DNA of 64,000 nt from Physcomitrium patens (lineage: Eukaryota > Streptophyta > Bryopsida > Funariales > Funariaceae), in assembly GCF_000002425.4 (NCBI RefSeq), contig NC_037267.1:10941461-11005460 (forward strand), given 5' to 3'. Both the position numbers and the translations under genes were made by a program. Positions 44,304 to 56,927 of this stretch are shown here, piece by piece. Under the pieces are notes generated by a model. That model searched no databases and was not told the DNA's origin. It saw nothing but the letters and a program-made list of their open reading frames with translations. Within the stretch, counting starts at the first letter, position 1. Each line of letters opens with the position of its first letter.

Positions 44304-45288
44304 ATTTTATATTAGCAAGAAGGTATTGTTACTTCATTGCAATATCAAGAGTAGTCACCTTTGTGAGAAGTTAGATTTTTGTAAGCTTCAACCATTTCTT
44401 ATTTGTATAGAAATCAATCCAATTGCTTATTAGTTATATCTATCAAATTCTATGAAGATTCATGTTATCTTCTACGTATCTTTCTTTGAACCATATAAGA
44501 CAATGAATATCTCAAAAAGAAGACAAATGCCACATCCTCTTATAAAAATGGATAATAATCAAGAATTTAAGGTAGAAGAAGACTTGGACTCAAAGCAATG
44601 CCAAAATAGGTTAGAATATCTTATTTATTAGTGCGGATATGATATTAATGAATGCACATTGAAGACAATTAAGAATACTATAAATTTAGTAAAAAATATT
44701 GGTACTTTTTATTAATAATATCTATCAAAATTAAATTAAAGAATAAAAAAACTTTACTATAAAAAAAATGTTTTTCAAAAAAGATTTCGTTTTACTTTTT
44801 AGTTTTATTTGTAGCATTAAGAAGATGAAGAATCAAGAACTATTATATTCAATTCAAAAGCTATGATTTTCTAACTTAATAGATGAAATATTATGATTAT
44901 CACAACCTTCAAGACGATGTAATCAAGATGAAGATCCTCAAAAATGACAAGTTCTTTCTTGAATAGATGGCAATGTACAACACGTTTGATATCACAACTT
45001 TGGAAGAGATTCTCAATATTTGATGATTTTATTAGAGATAGGAATGTCTCTTAAAGGTCTTATAAATATTTTGTTTGAAGGAAGTTATAAAGGCTTCAAT
45101 AATAATTACACAATAAGGTGGTATTTTTACATTAAAATAAGATATTATCAATGATTGAAAGGACCTATCAACTATCTTCAAAAAGAACAAAGATCAAAGT
45201 ATGTAGCAAATATAATTTGCCCCATCTTAGACTTTCTCAACATATAATGACTATTCATTGTAGAATTCGTTCTTAGAAAGGGAGATAA
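44304..45288 (+). pseudogene. Chromodomain and 3' small ORF of element D
   Basis: PFLICIEINPIAY, MKIHVIFYVSFFEPYK, then FKVEEDLDSKQCQNRLEYLI and GYDINE match the A integrase tail and chromodomain, which reads [11 protein letters not shown] there. Near 45120-45240 the small-ORF relic reads YQWLKGPINYLQKEQRSKYV, close to the B copy. The end AAAGGGAGATAA precedes the 3' LTR. Confidence 0.7.
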
Positions 45289-45792
45289 TATCATATACAT
45301 ATATATTTACTTAAATAAAAAGTATTAAGTAGAAGTTAAATGTCAATAGATTTGATATTATCTTGTGGAAAAGCTTCTTAAAAGCTTCATAGATACGTAT
45401 TTGACTTTATACATATTTATAGTTGGTTGATAGGTTAGAAACTTAACCAAAAAATTAATCAAGTAATATACATGTGGATTACTTATGATATAAGCTAACA
45501 ATGTAGTACACATATAAAAAAACTTGCCTTGCAAGTTAAGACATGTGACTTGCAAATTAGACATGTATTAGAGGTCTTATAGAACATCACCATATCGTTT
45601 TTAGTTAATAGTATATATGGAGGTAAGAGTGAAGCCTTCTTTATTCTTGTGAATGTCTTTTTAGTTCTTAGTCTTATTTCAAGACTTTTTGGTCTTTTGT
45701 CTTTGACAATAGTCATTCCAATTTTAATACTATATTAGTTTTAAATAATTATCTATTGAGTTTTTGGCTCTTTGAGATTTATGTCATTGATA
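45289..45792 (+). repeat. 3' LTR of element D
   Basis: Starts TATCATATACATA (decayed TGTCA) and ends GTCATTGATA. Followed by AGTAT and the small-ORF sequence of I. Confidence 0.75.
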
Positions 45793-45827
45793 AGTATAAA
45801 ATACTACCAATGACTAAAAAGACCTAT

Positions 45828-45831
45828 TGTC

Positions 45832-45875
<44 letters not shown>

Positions 45876-46381
45876 TAAAGAAGTTAATTTGAAATAAATG
45901 AAAGTAAGTAGATTTAATATTATCTTATATGAAATCTTTTTATAAGCTTTATAAACATAGATTTGATTTAATACATATTTGTAGGTGATTAATAGGTTGA
46001 AAACTTGGCTAATAAGTTGGCTACATCTTACATATATTGGTAACTTATAGTATAAGTTGGCCATATGGTACATATACAAAAAAACTTATTTTATAAATTA
46101 AAGACATGTCTTGCAGATATAATACATATTAAAGGTCATGTCGAACTTTACCATATAGTTTTTAGTTAGATAGTATATATAAAGAAAAGAGTAAAAACTT
46201 CTTCACTTTTATTAATAATTTTTTTACCATTTATTTTGTTTTAAGAACCTTTAATTTTTTGGTCTTTGCAATAGCCATTTTAATTTAATATTATATTATC
46301 TTTTAGCACTTATTAATACTTTTTTAGTGACATTAGAGTATATTGATTCTTTTTGTTTTTTTGCAATTCACATCCTTGATA
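45828..46381 (+). repeat. Solo LTR K
   Basis: 554 bp from TGTCACAAATATATA to CATCCTTGATA, flanked by CCTAT at 45823-45827 and 46382-46386. No internal region: a solo LTR formed by recombination. Includes an (AT)n run at 45838-45870. The host sequence on both sides is the small-ORF region of I. Confidence 0.8.
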
Positions 46382-46495
46382 CCTATCAACTACTTATAAT
46401 GAAAATAAAGATCAAAGTATGTAGAAAATACATCTTAGGCTTCTTCAACAAATTATCATCCTTCTTTATAGAATGAGTCTCTAAAAAAATGATGA

Positions 46496-46499
46496 TGTT

Positions 46500-46543
<44 letters not shown>

Positions 46544-47033
46544 CTAAATTAATGGAATTAAATGATAATAAATAGAAATAAATAAATTTAATAATGGCTT
46601 ATAAGAAGCTTCTTAGAAGCTTTATAAATACAAATTTGACTTCATACATGTTTATAAGTAATTGATAGATTAAAAACTGAGCCAATAAGTTGGCTATATA
46701 TTATACATGTTGGTGACTTAAGATATAAGTTGGTCATATGATAGACATGTAAAAAACTTGTCTCACAAGTTAGATCCATGTCAAAGGTCTTATAGAACAT
46801 CACAACATAGTTCTAGATTAGATAGTTTATATAGAAGTAAGAGTAAGAAAGGTCTTATTATTATCAATGTCTTTCTTGTTCTTAGTCTTATTTTAAAAGT
46901 GTCTAATCTTTTTATATTTAGAAATTACCATTCTAATTCTAATATCATACTCTCTTTAAGTAAATATCTATTCTTTTTTAATAACAAAAGTGTGTATTGA
47001 GATTTTTATTGTTTATGATTCATATCTTTAATA
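46496..47033 (+). repeat. 3' LTR of element I
   Basis: Starts TGTTACAAATATATA directly after the decayed polypurine side of I and ends ATCTTTAATA. Contains an (AT)n run at 46506-46539. The 5' LTR of I is not in the window. Confidence 0.65.
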
Positions 47034-47040
47034 ATATGTT

Positions 47041-47219
47041 GCAATATCATAAGGATCTTTATTCTTTGTATTTTATAGATTTTTTTGAACTTCAATTGTA
47101 GATATTCCAAAATCAATTACTTTCACAATAATATATTAAATGATCTTTTGCAACAAAATTATTTGCATAATATTAAACAAAATATTATAAAGCTTTAGAT
47201 CACAATGTGCATTTCTTGC
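47041..47219 (-). pseudogene. Protein kinase relic (catalytic loop to activation segment)
   Basis: One minus-strand frame reads HCDLKLYNIL (kinase catalytic loop HxDLKxxN), about 30 codons later VKVIDFGIST (the DFG magnesium-binding motif), then TKNKDPYDIATY where kinases have the GT-x-x-YMAPE region. Two stops interrupt it. It ends close to the outer edge of element I (47033), so that insertion may have cut an already dead or living host gene. Family not determined; the rest was not found. Confidence 0.55.
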
Positions 47220-47878
47220 TAGTAATATATTAATAAAGTTAATATTTTACTTTATAATTGCTAATAAAATGACTAATATAATTATTATTATTTTTTAAAA
47301 TAAATTTATTTTATGTTATTTTTTTAAAATATGGAATATCATAAATTATTTTATTTATAATAAAAAAATTAATTGTTTTTTTTCAAAACTTTTTGCAAAA
47401 TATGGTTTAAATATAAGAATTTGCTAATATTTTTAAAATGTAGTTTTAAATATTGGAAATAAATCATGGATTTTATTTCATGTGTGCACATATTATATAC
47501 AAACCATGTGTTTGATTATAATTTATTGATGAAAAACCATGTTTCATCAAGAAATTGTTTTAAAATAATTAATGTTTTACAATTGCTATGTAGTAAGTTT
47601 TAAAATTTGCCTCTTAAAATCATCTGCCACTATTCTACAATTGTGGTATTTTCTTTTATTCTTTTAGCACTTCTGCATTCAGATTGATTGTCAGCTTTAA
47701 TCCGATTCCATAAACAAATCAAGCATTCTGTAATATCCATTAGCTTCCGTTAAAATGACATCCTTAAATCCAATCCGTAAAATGATGAGAGACAAAATCT
47801 AATATTGTTCAAGGGGAAAAAATTAATACGAACTCCAAAAAAATACTAATAATAATAACTATAAAATCACATCTTTTT

Positions 47879-47918
<40 letters not shown>

Positions 47919-48120
47919 CTTTAACAAACTCTAAACCCTATGTACACATACACACATCATACTAAAATACTCTCTTCTTCTTTTTTTTTATTATTACAGA
48001 TAATCCACTAACTTTTCAACGAAGTTTAGGTTTTCAAAAAGGAGAAATCTTATCGTGCTTCCCAGGAAAGAAAGAAAGCAAAAAAAGTAACAAGTATTAA
48101 AAAGTGAAGGAAGCTGTGTT
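47220..48120. other. AT-rich flank with poly(A) run
   Basis: No gene seen. A run of over 30 A lies at about 47887-47920. Composition becomes balanced after 48,000, the start of the genic island. Confidence 0.5.
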
Positions 48121-49683
48121 TTTATTTTATTTTCTGATTTGTGGCGGGGTGTCGCGTTTCTGCTAGGAGTCGACGGAGACATCCGCCGCCTCGGTTTGAT
48201 CCCAGCCCACCACAAAACAAGGATGGAATCTGCCCGTTAATAAAAGAACTGGTCCTCGCCCAACAACGTTCACATGGCCGTTGTTCCCATTGTTTGATTG
48301 TTGACACTTTTCGACTTCTTCAACACGGGGTTCTTATTTTCTACTGGCTTGCTTGGAATTCTACACATTGCGAGACGGAAACCGCACTATTCTTTGCCTC
48401 TAGACGTTGAAACATCGAGATACATTGAAATCCGAGCATCTGTTGTCCTCCCTGTAATTTCGGGCCCAGTGTACAGTAGCGCATCATTGATTTGTTCGAT
48501 GTCGTACATCGCATTAGTTCTGAGTCACCTAGGTTTGTCGCGAAGTGCCTGTCCGCAGGACGAACTTCCAACATCATCGTCTGTACGAGCGGCGCGGTCG
48601 CTACCTTTGTGAGAAGTGAATGGATCTCTGGGACTGAATTACAATTATCTGCTTGGAGGGAGTGAAGCAATTTGATGGGAAAGAGTACGTGTCTTTGCCA
48701 TGGCAGCGTTTTGCTTTCGCGTTACTTTGTGAGAGGAAATCGATACTCGGCAGCTGCAGGCTGCTATTGTTGCTGGTAGGTGCCTCCAACATTTGGCCAC
48801 AATCATTCACGCCATATCATCAATGCATAGGCCGGCCGCGTGTCGTGACTTGAAATTGAGATCGTTTCCCCACTCACAATGGAAGCGACATCTGGAGTAC
48901 TCATGGTAAAAATTCATAGAGTTCACTACAATCATCAATTCGGTAGAAAATTGCGCTACTTCAGTGTAGAATGGTACGATCTGGATTCTCTTTGTCGGAT
49001 ACTTTGGCGGATGGGAACAGCAGCTGGAAAGGCCACTTGTTGGATGCTAGCCACATTAGACACGGACAAGTCGCAGGAACAGACGCATTGGCGCTGGTGT
49101 GCCAGCGGATCACTTTATACTGCTGACTCATGTAATTCACAATACTTGCTCACTAGTAGCTTTTCAACACCTTGATAATGGAAACAATGAAAGAACTCTA
49201 CCCGAGTTGGGGTAGTTACCACTAACGTTGAACTAAGTAGAAGCTCAATAAAACTGAGATTCAATGCGAGATTGGCGTTATGTTAATTGATGATAAGTTG
49301 ATGAGTGCAAGTGCTACGGAAGGTCCCAGAATTGGAAAAAAACTGCGCAAGACTTCGCAATGTAACTGCGATGGTCGGTTATATACAGACAAAAGGAGGC
49401 TTCATTAACAAGTAAATCCGAGGCTGCATGTATGGCACAACGTAGGATAAAGAACCGTGACAATCTCCCTAAAATTAAAACTTTTCCATATACATTGGAT
49501 TTCTCAAAGTTTACCATGTTAGAGGGGTTACGGTAATACCGGTTCAGTATCTTTAAGAGCAAAGAATGAACAAGTTCTACACATTATGTTGCAACATCCT
49601 GAACTGTTAGAAGTTTGCAAGTATAATGTCAGGCCTATAGAAAGCTATCTGTGAAAATTCAACTACACATACAAATACACTCA
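48121..49683. other. Genic-island flank, no gene recognised
   Basis: Balanced base composition, unlike the repeats to the left. Several overlapping frames of 60-109 codons on both strands, none with a recognisable motif or codon pattern. Part (towards 49683) should be the 3' untranslated region of the PI4K-gamma gene; the rest may be non-coding transcript or an unrecognised gene. Confidence 0.4.
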
Positions 49684-50115
49684 TCAACGAATTTCTCGTT
49701 TAAGGTTGTTGATGCGGGAGTCCATCGTCTCTGACATCGCATTCAAAAAATCACACTCACTGGCAGATGGATGCAGATTTTTTTCCACTTCCTCTATCAT
49801 TTCTTCCATCGTTGACATCTTAAAGAGGGTCTCGCGACACATCATGGAACCAATATGATAAGGGGTCAACCCAGCAGCTGCACCTTTTTTCAGAAGCATT
49901 GTAGACAACCGAAACACTCTTTTACATAAAGTTCGCAAAGACCATCCGTGCTTCTGGAGAAGCGCCAAGTCCTCCTCTGCATCCAAAGACTCGATATACT
50001 TCAATGTAGACGGTGAGAACGGTTCCTCCGCTTGCGACCAATAGATCCACTCGAACGTAACATCTTCGAACTGCACAGTTTAACACAAAGCACTTAGTAC
50101 ACGCATACACGCACG

Positions 50116-50160
<45 letters not shown>

Positions 50161-51644
50161 ACATCAAGAACTAGGAGGATTCACAATAACTGCACAACAC
50201 GACGCAACTACAAAATTCTTACCTTCTCAGGTAGGCAATATCCGTGATCGATTGGTACAAGCTTCATATCATTGTTCTCATCTCTGCAGACAAGAATGTT
50301 CCCGCCATTTCTATCAGTGTTGGCCAGTCGCATGTCAAGGACAGCAATTTTGTGCACATCTTCCACGTCAAATTTCGCAGTCCCCATATCTTCACAGCTG
50401 GTGAAGGAACGCACAAACTGCTGAAGAGAGCCAAGCTTGGGCTTCTTTACAACATCCAAAGTGTCATCAGAATATCGAAAAGCCTCGTGTGCACATCGAA
50501 CCAACATTGTAGGAGGTACACCAGCAAAACCAAGGGGATGCTTCTTAAAAGAAGTTCTCCGCCCTTCCTTAGGATGATCGAGCAAGTAGGCAACCACTTC
50601 CCGCATGGCCCCTTCTCCTACTCTCGTACCTCTCTTCAAACCTTCACTGCTAGATACCCTTGAAATTTTGGCAAAACCACGAGGATTGTTTATTGCAAGT
50701 GGCTCCTCGTCGACAGGCTTGAAGATCGCAACACTTTCTACACCATAAGAATTCTTAAGAAAATACGCCCCACCAGATCCTTCCGATGCCAAGGCAGGCG
50801 CATAACCTCCCTGAAGACCAGCCTTCGCTTGTTCAAGAATGTCAACTAAGACATCTGGAATCTCATACCGTAAAATTCCACACGCAGGCTCCAAAACATA
50901 TACAGGTTGAACCGCATTCTTGGTCGTACCTCCATTCTTAAAATTGTAACTTAGTTGACGATGAGGTATAGTATACTTGGACTGGTCTGTAAGAGGGACC
51001 TCCTGCACTTCCTGAAGGAGAGCCTTCCCCTTTGAAAGAACAGGTTCGTCTGCTGATACGGAAAGTTCCACGTCTTTGCCAACAACCCTCGTCCGGACTT
51101 TCGATGATCGCCTTAATACAAGATGAACCACAGCATCGTCCTCAAGACACAATTCATCAATGCACTTCTGGTCTTCTAAATTTTGCCCTCTGAGAACCAA
51201 CTGTTGCGCATTCAAAGCTAGGCCCTCTTTCTCAGAGATCTGCTTCTTCAGATCGCGAACACAATGGCTACGTTCAACTTTGTAAACGTACTCAGTTCCA
51301 TCAGCCGACTTGATAGTGACATCGACAATATCATCGAGATACAGAACTAAATGTAACTTTTCTCCGTTCGAGACACCATAATCCCTGACCAGGCGGTCAT
51401 TGCGAGTCAGCTCCCTAACCCCATATACAAGCCTCTGTTGTCTAGTGTAGAATCCTTTGTAAGCCTGAATCTTCATTTTAACGGACGATATGGTGTCGGA
51501 CCTGAAGACCTGCATGGGGGTGGTAGTTTCGGAGCCAAGTGTTGCAAGATAAATTTGTATAGCCTCCACCGACGGCATAGCCCCGCGATGAAGTGCGGGT
51601 AAAAAAGCTTCCGCCGGAGACATAACGAGCCCAGAGGCAGCCAT
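49684..51644 (-). CDS. Ubiquitin-like-domain phosphatidylinositol 4-kinase gamma family protein
   Basis: Two coding exons, 51644-50223 and 50070-49684, join in phase 0 across a 152-bp GT-AG intron (PEK then FEDVTF), giving 602 residues. The first ATG in frame is at 51642-51644 (context AAAATGG); the longer open frame upstream has no ATG. Domains: two ubiquitin-like domains at about 28-103 and 106-178, a linker, then a PI3/4-kinase-type domain from about 285, with VAIFKP (K309), the catalytic loop DRNGGNIL (444-451) and the metal-binding DHG in PIDHGYCLPE (466-468). This is the plant PI4K-gamma/UBDK architecture; some family members in flowering plants act as protein kinases on ubiquitin-pathway proteins instead of on lipid, so the substrate is open. 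All key residues are present and there are no breaks. Confidence 0.95.
50071..50222 (-). other. Intron of the PI4K-gamma gene
   Basis: Minus strand begins GTAAGAATTTTG and ends AACTGTGCAG. It carries a (GA)n/(CT)n run at about 50123-50156, giving a pyrimidine-rich CT tract on the coding strand upstream of the acceptor. Confidence 0.9.
50123..50156. repeat. (GA)n microsatellite
   Basis: About 17 GA units, within the intron; length is likely to vary between individuals. Confidence 0.9.
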
Positions 51645-54620
51645 TTTGACCAATTCCACCAAAAACCAATGGAACTTGTTCAAGCAACTCCTTAACGCAG
51701 CCGACAAGTAGCGCCTCCGCTTCTAGACGCTTACTTCCTTCAACCCCTCATGCTGATCGATGAAGCGACAGATATTGTCTCGATGTCTAGTCAAATACGC
51801 ACGCGGCCGACGCGATATACTTCACACTTTAGGTTTCACAATTTAAGCAAGTACATATGTATTCACAATGACATTAGTAGCTATATCCGCTGTATCATAC
51901 AATCTATACTACATAATATTCACAATCAAGACAGCTGCAAGCTCAGCTCAGCAGCTGTGAAATCCAACAACTACATCGAACTACTCATACAATTTTCCTG
52001 GTTACAAATTCCATCGCAATTCTTTTGTTCGGTTGCTGCAAAACAGCATGCGAAACCCGATTACAATCCTTAGACGAGGACCTCGCCTAACACTAAGTGT
52101 TGCAACCCTTCTCGTGCTCTGTCCCAACCTTGAGTATGTTGATGTTGAACGTGATCAATACCAATCCCCTCTCCGACTATCAAGTATGATGTAATATCCA
52201 CACGGCACAGAATATGGCTTATCTTCGATATTAGTGTAAAGGACTTGCAGCACAAGGACTGAAGTCTCCGAGACACAACTCTGAATAATGCGATTCCAGT
52301 CTTCACCAACTCATTTCCTCAAATTTCGTATCGAGTTTGATGTTTAAGAAAAAAACCTTTCGAATCGTCTCGCCGGAAAAGACACGTGATCAATGCCAAC
52401 AGATGTACTCATATAAATCTTCGAGTCAAGATCAACTGCGCCAGACACAAGCTCTCAAACGTACAGCATAACACAACATACTAGACATATCAACAGGGAG
52501 TTTCTTCAACCGACGCGATGGAGAAAGATAGAAAAGAAAAAATAAACGATCAACCCCGCTCTTAACACGCATGCCTCGTTCCCTCCGACACCTCTCACGG
52601 GTACACTCTGTTTACAACTGCAGCACAGCCACTGCCACAACCGTCCATCACACCCTAAACGCTACATGAACTCGCTCCTTACGAGACGCGAAACTCCCCT
52701 CGAACCACCAACATGTCGCACCCCTTCCAAAAAAACGTCCAAAAATCGGTCAAATTGCTCTGCTCTCAATGCCTGGACACTGAAATTCGTCTTCCTACAA
52801 ATGTCCCCTTCCCGCGACCACCGCAGCTTCTCTTACTCCTCAATTCCTTCAAACTCGCCGTCTGGTTAACAACATTACGCTCAAGTGGCTACCAGCGCCA
52901 CTTGAATTCCTGCCGTTCATCACCAACTCCGAGCACCTGCGAGAATGATTCTACAGCCTCCACCTCACACCCGTACCCGAAACACAAATAAGAATCACCA
53001 CGCTCAAAACTCGTCCGAGGGTGGCTACGGCAAAAAACTCCAAACACAGGAGCATAGAACAGAGGATCGTTTCCGCGTGAGAAAGTAAGGCTCACACCAT
53101 AGAAGGCGCAAGTGAAATAGAAGGGCCTAGAAGCACCGTGGAAACTGAGGGATACATTCCTTCCGTGTGAACAGTGCCACTAGAAGCCCTTTAGAGCAAG
53201 ACTTTGCATAATCATCCTTTCCACGATAATGCTCATTTAGTTACTGAAGACATTCACCGTAATAAATATGAAAAATCATATTTGTTTGCATCCTCATAGT
53301 GCACTGTCCAAATATCATTATAATGTAATATAATTTGGCACGTATACGAAATGATCTCCTATGAGAAATTATACTTGTTTTTATTTTCATGTCGTCAATT
53401 AAACATTGTAAAGACACACGCACACATCATGCGACGGATGACAGTCCATCGACTGAGGAATAGTTACACGTGTTAGCGTGTGAGGTTCGGTTGCTGACTC
53501 ATTAGTACTCAACTTACCAATCACACACCAACAGCCAGAGTTCCTGGAGTCAATCTCACCTTCCTGAGCACCGGAACCGAGAAGCTCCCCCCCCAACGAT
53601 ACTATTGTGGACGGCATCCATTTCAGTCAGATCGTCACCAGAATCATCCCGCTCCAGAGACTGCTTTAGCCCTAATTTCACAATCAATCCAAAATGATTC
53701 TGGCTTTGATCTTACTGAAATATATTCAAGGGTGAATGAGGGCAATGAGCCAGAGTGAAGATACATTATCTAAAAATTGCACAGTGACACAGAGATAAAA
53801 CAACAATAAAGGAATAGTGATAGGTCCTAGACTACGATCTCATCCTGAGCAAGTTTGCATTTTCATCCACACGGGGTATTTTTAAGAATACCATGATCAG
53901 ACACTGATTGTGGAAAATATCCACGATTACTGGAAATTAACACAGGAGTCTTCTGGTAATTCCTATCTCGGCGTGCACCCCAAAGCGAAAGCGCGAGTTC
54001 AATGAGCCATGCCAGAGTTGGAATGTGGCGAACAAGGAGCTCCGTCCAAAAAGGATGGATTGCGCGCTCGCTCACCTCTTGGAGCGAAAGGGAACATGCG
54101 CAAATGTCAGATGCGGGTGATGGACAAAAGGCAGAGGGGAAGGGAGTCAGCACCCGCAACACCCCTGCGGAATTTCCCAAAATTGTGGTGGTGGGTGATA
54201 AGAATTGCCGGCACTTTCCCGCAATTCGACGAGTCAGAATCCTGGCGATGTCTCCGCCTTTGTGTCAGATCATCCCACTTGTGACGCACACTACATTATT
54301 TTGGACCAGGAGGTGGGGCGGTGGCCATGGTGGGGGCAATGGTGCGGGAACAGCTGCCAGAACGACGCCTAGCGTTATTCCGGGTGGAGATATCTGTGGC
54401 AGCCCGTAACGGGTCCATGTGGATGAATGAATGGCGATGTGGTTTAGTCCTGTACGTGTTATGTCCGATGTTTATCGTCCAGTTAGGATGAATGAAACCT
54501 ATCCACACGTCACCCTTCGTGGGCTCAAACCAAATTTAATTATTCCCTATTTATTTTTGGTTTTAATAATCGAAATTGGATTATGTATTGATGTTCGTAA
54601 AAACTCTGTCTACATGTTTT
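51645..54620. other. Upstream region of the PI4K-gamma gene
   Basis: Balanced composition. The part next to 51644 must hold the 5' untranslated region and promoter. Frames up to 135 codons (54002-54409) show no known domain and overlap similar frames on the other strand, so I call no gene. A diverging neighbour cannot be excluded. Confidence 0.45.
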
Positions 54621-55580
54621 ACTAAATGGGACATGAGCCCAAGAATAAATATTCGCATGGTGAAAAGAATACACTGATTTCGTACATGAAGCTTGGGAGA
54701 GATATCTTCTGCACCACGTGAAAAATAAATTAAGTTAATGCTTCTCAATTAATTAATTATTTTATATGTGAGATAGCAAAGCCTTACACATGATCTTTTC
54801 ATATACTGGCCCTCATGTTAGACTGCTCAACCTGATCTTTGGTCATTTTCAAGGTAATTATTCCACGTGTTCTATTTTCTGGGAATATCTGGAGCCATTT
54901 TCGTGTTATTTTATGGTGATGTACACAGTAGGCAATGTAACTTCAGGATAACCAAATTATGATCTTTGGTTCCGAGACATATATATTTAAAACATTAAAC
55001 CTAGCAGGTATAGATATAAAATTTCATTACATGTTTCGATACTTTGCAGCAACGATACTACAACGTATTCAATAAACTAATTCAATAAACTAATTTAATT
55101 TTTGGTGCTTCAGTACAAGAATATATTATTATCTATGGAAGATATTCATTTTTTAAAAAAACTTGTAAGATTCTTAAGCTTTAAAAATTAAAAATTAAAT
55201 TAGTTTATGGAATTTAGACTTTTTTCTAACATAGGTTTATTTGGTTATAATAGATCATAGATTTCTAAAACCCATATTATCAATCAAGTCTTTATATATT
55301 ATTATTACGCCAACTATTAATAGATGTTTGATCAAAATATATCTTGAAATAGTGTTCATTATTTTGTTGTAACAATAACTTAACTCAATTAAAAACTTTT
55401 CACATAAACTCTATTTTGACCTTCTTACATAGGTTCTTAAAAAAAAAAACTATATATAAACTAAGTTTTATGATATATGCGTATATATATATATATATAT
55501 ATATATAAATGGACTTTATATTTTTTGTTAAATCAATTATTTTTTAATTTTTAAAAAATGAATCCTAAAACTTGAAATAC

Positions 55581-55615
<35 letters not shown>

Positions 55616-55920
55616 AAAGAGAAATAAAATAAAATCTTACATAACTCTAATATATATTATAAATATCATGTTCTGTTTTCTTATCACTCTGATTTTTTAT
55701 TGTGATGTTTTATTTTTTATTAATATTTGTGTAACTTGTGATGATTTATTTATGAAATAACATATGTTATAACTAAAATTAATAAATCTCAAGCTAATAA
55801 ATAATAATTTAGGGTAGTGTTTTGAAAACTGATATTATTATTACAATATACAAGCTTTAAATTAAATATGTGTGTATATGTATGTTAATATAAGTATGTG
55901 TATATGTATAGTTTAGAAAA
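54621..55920. other. AT-rich intergenic DNA with microsatellites
   Basis: No gene seen. (AT)n runs at about 55481-55507 and 55592-55615, with (CATA)n just before the second. Confidence 0.5.
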
Positions 55921-56310
55921 AAAATCAAATAAAAATGTATTAGATAGACAATATCTTCTTAAAAATATATTAAGTCTATCTCTTAGATATAAGTTCAATC
56001 TAGATGAATCTTTTAGATTCTAGAAAAAGATTCTTAAATTTTCTTACATTAATGAAGCCACTATTGAATAATTCTTTAACATAGAGACTTTTCTTATGAG
56101 CCTTATGGTCTTTATGAAGCTTCTTTATGTCTTTCTTGTTAATTATTAGATATAAAAATAAGAACAAGATCACCTTTATTCTTATAAACTCTTTTACTTT
56201 GTGTTATAATATTGATTTGAGGTTTTCTATTGACTTTGTATTTAGAAATGGCCATTTCAATATCTTCTTATTTTAAAAACATATACTTTCATGATTTGTT
56301 TGTTTGTTTG
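55920..56310 (+). repeat. Decayed LTR relic
   Basis: AAGAACAAGATCACCTTTATTCTT, followed by TTTAGAAATGGCCATTTC, matches the R/U5 part of the B/D-type LTRs (AAGAATAAAGCC...TTATTC, AATAGCCATT). Single LTR, ends unclear. Confidence 0.45.
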
Positions 56311-56890
56311 TTTTTAAATTGTTTTAATATTTTTGTAAATAGTAGTATTTTATTTAAACAATTACATGTAGAACTATGTCTTTCTTAAATGTGCAACTTC
56401 ATCAAACTAAATACTTTAACTAAACTCTTTTAAAAAACATATTAAAAATCTTATTAAAATTTATGCATTTATTAAATTCTTTGTAAGCACAAAATAAAAA
56501 TTATATACTAATTAATAACTAAAAAGTGTATCAATATCTTATCAATTTTTTTTTATCTTTTATAAAGTGCAAAGAATCTTAATTTTATTTTTTTTATTTT
56601 TTTATTTTAAATACAAAGAAAATCAATACAAACTCAATATGTAATAAACTTAGTAGTATTTTATTTTTTATATCCAAAAATAAATTAAAAAACCTGTTTT
56701 CAATTTTAATTAAAAGAAAAAATAAAGAAAATTTAAGAATAAAAATTGAAATCTTAGAACAAGTAAAACAAACCATAACAAATTAAATTTCTGAATATTA
56801 TTAAACCAAAAGACCTTTAATGTGTATTTTTTCTAAAAAAAATATTAACCTAATTTTTAAATAATTAGTATATATTGCAACTTTTACAAG

Positions 56891-56927
<37 letters not shown>

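Larger units (their letters stand above)
28279..45792 (+). mobile_element. Element D: Ty3/gypsy chromovirus with five later insertions
   Basis: Plus-strand element with a 5' LTR at 28279-29410 (interrupted by J) and a 3' LTR at 45289-45792. The target duplication is eroded: AATAT before and AGTAT after, both one or two G-to-A steps from GGTAT, the sequence of the small-ORF region in B. Coding pieces are gag (29640-29812, 35081-35966), protease and RT (36040-37600, 39251-39421), RNase H end and integrase (41006-42276), chromodomain and small ORF (44304-45288). Inserts are J, E, F, G2 and L. Non-functional. Confidence 0.8.

Noticed and set aside
48141-48225. tRNA-like sequence ending GGTTTGATCCCAGCCCACCA
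   Set aside because: The B-box resembles a tRNA, but the T-stem has mismatches and no matching acceptor or anticodon arm is found upstream.
48298-48670. Frames of 104 and 109 codons on opposite strands
   Set aside because: They overlap each other, have no recognisable motif, and no codon or homology evidence favours either.
51645-51707. N-terminal extension of the PI4K-gamma frame
   Set aside because: The open frame reaches 51707 but has no ATG there; the first ATG in frame is at 51644 with good context.
54002-54409. 135-codon plus-strand frame as a gene
   Set aside because: No known domain, low-complexity GGGHGGGNGAG stretch, and overlapping frames of similar length on both strands.
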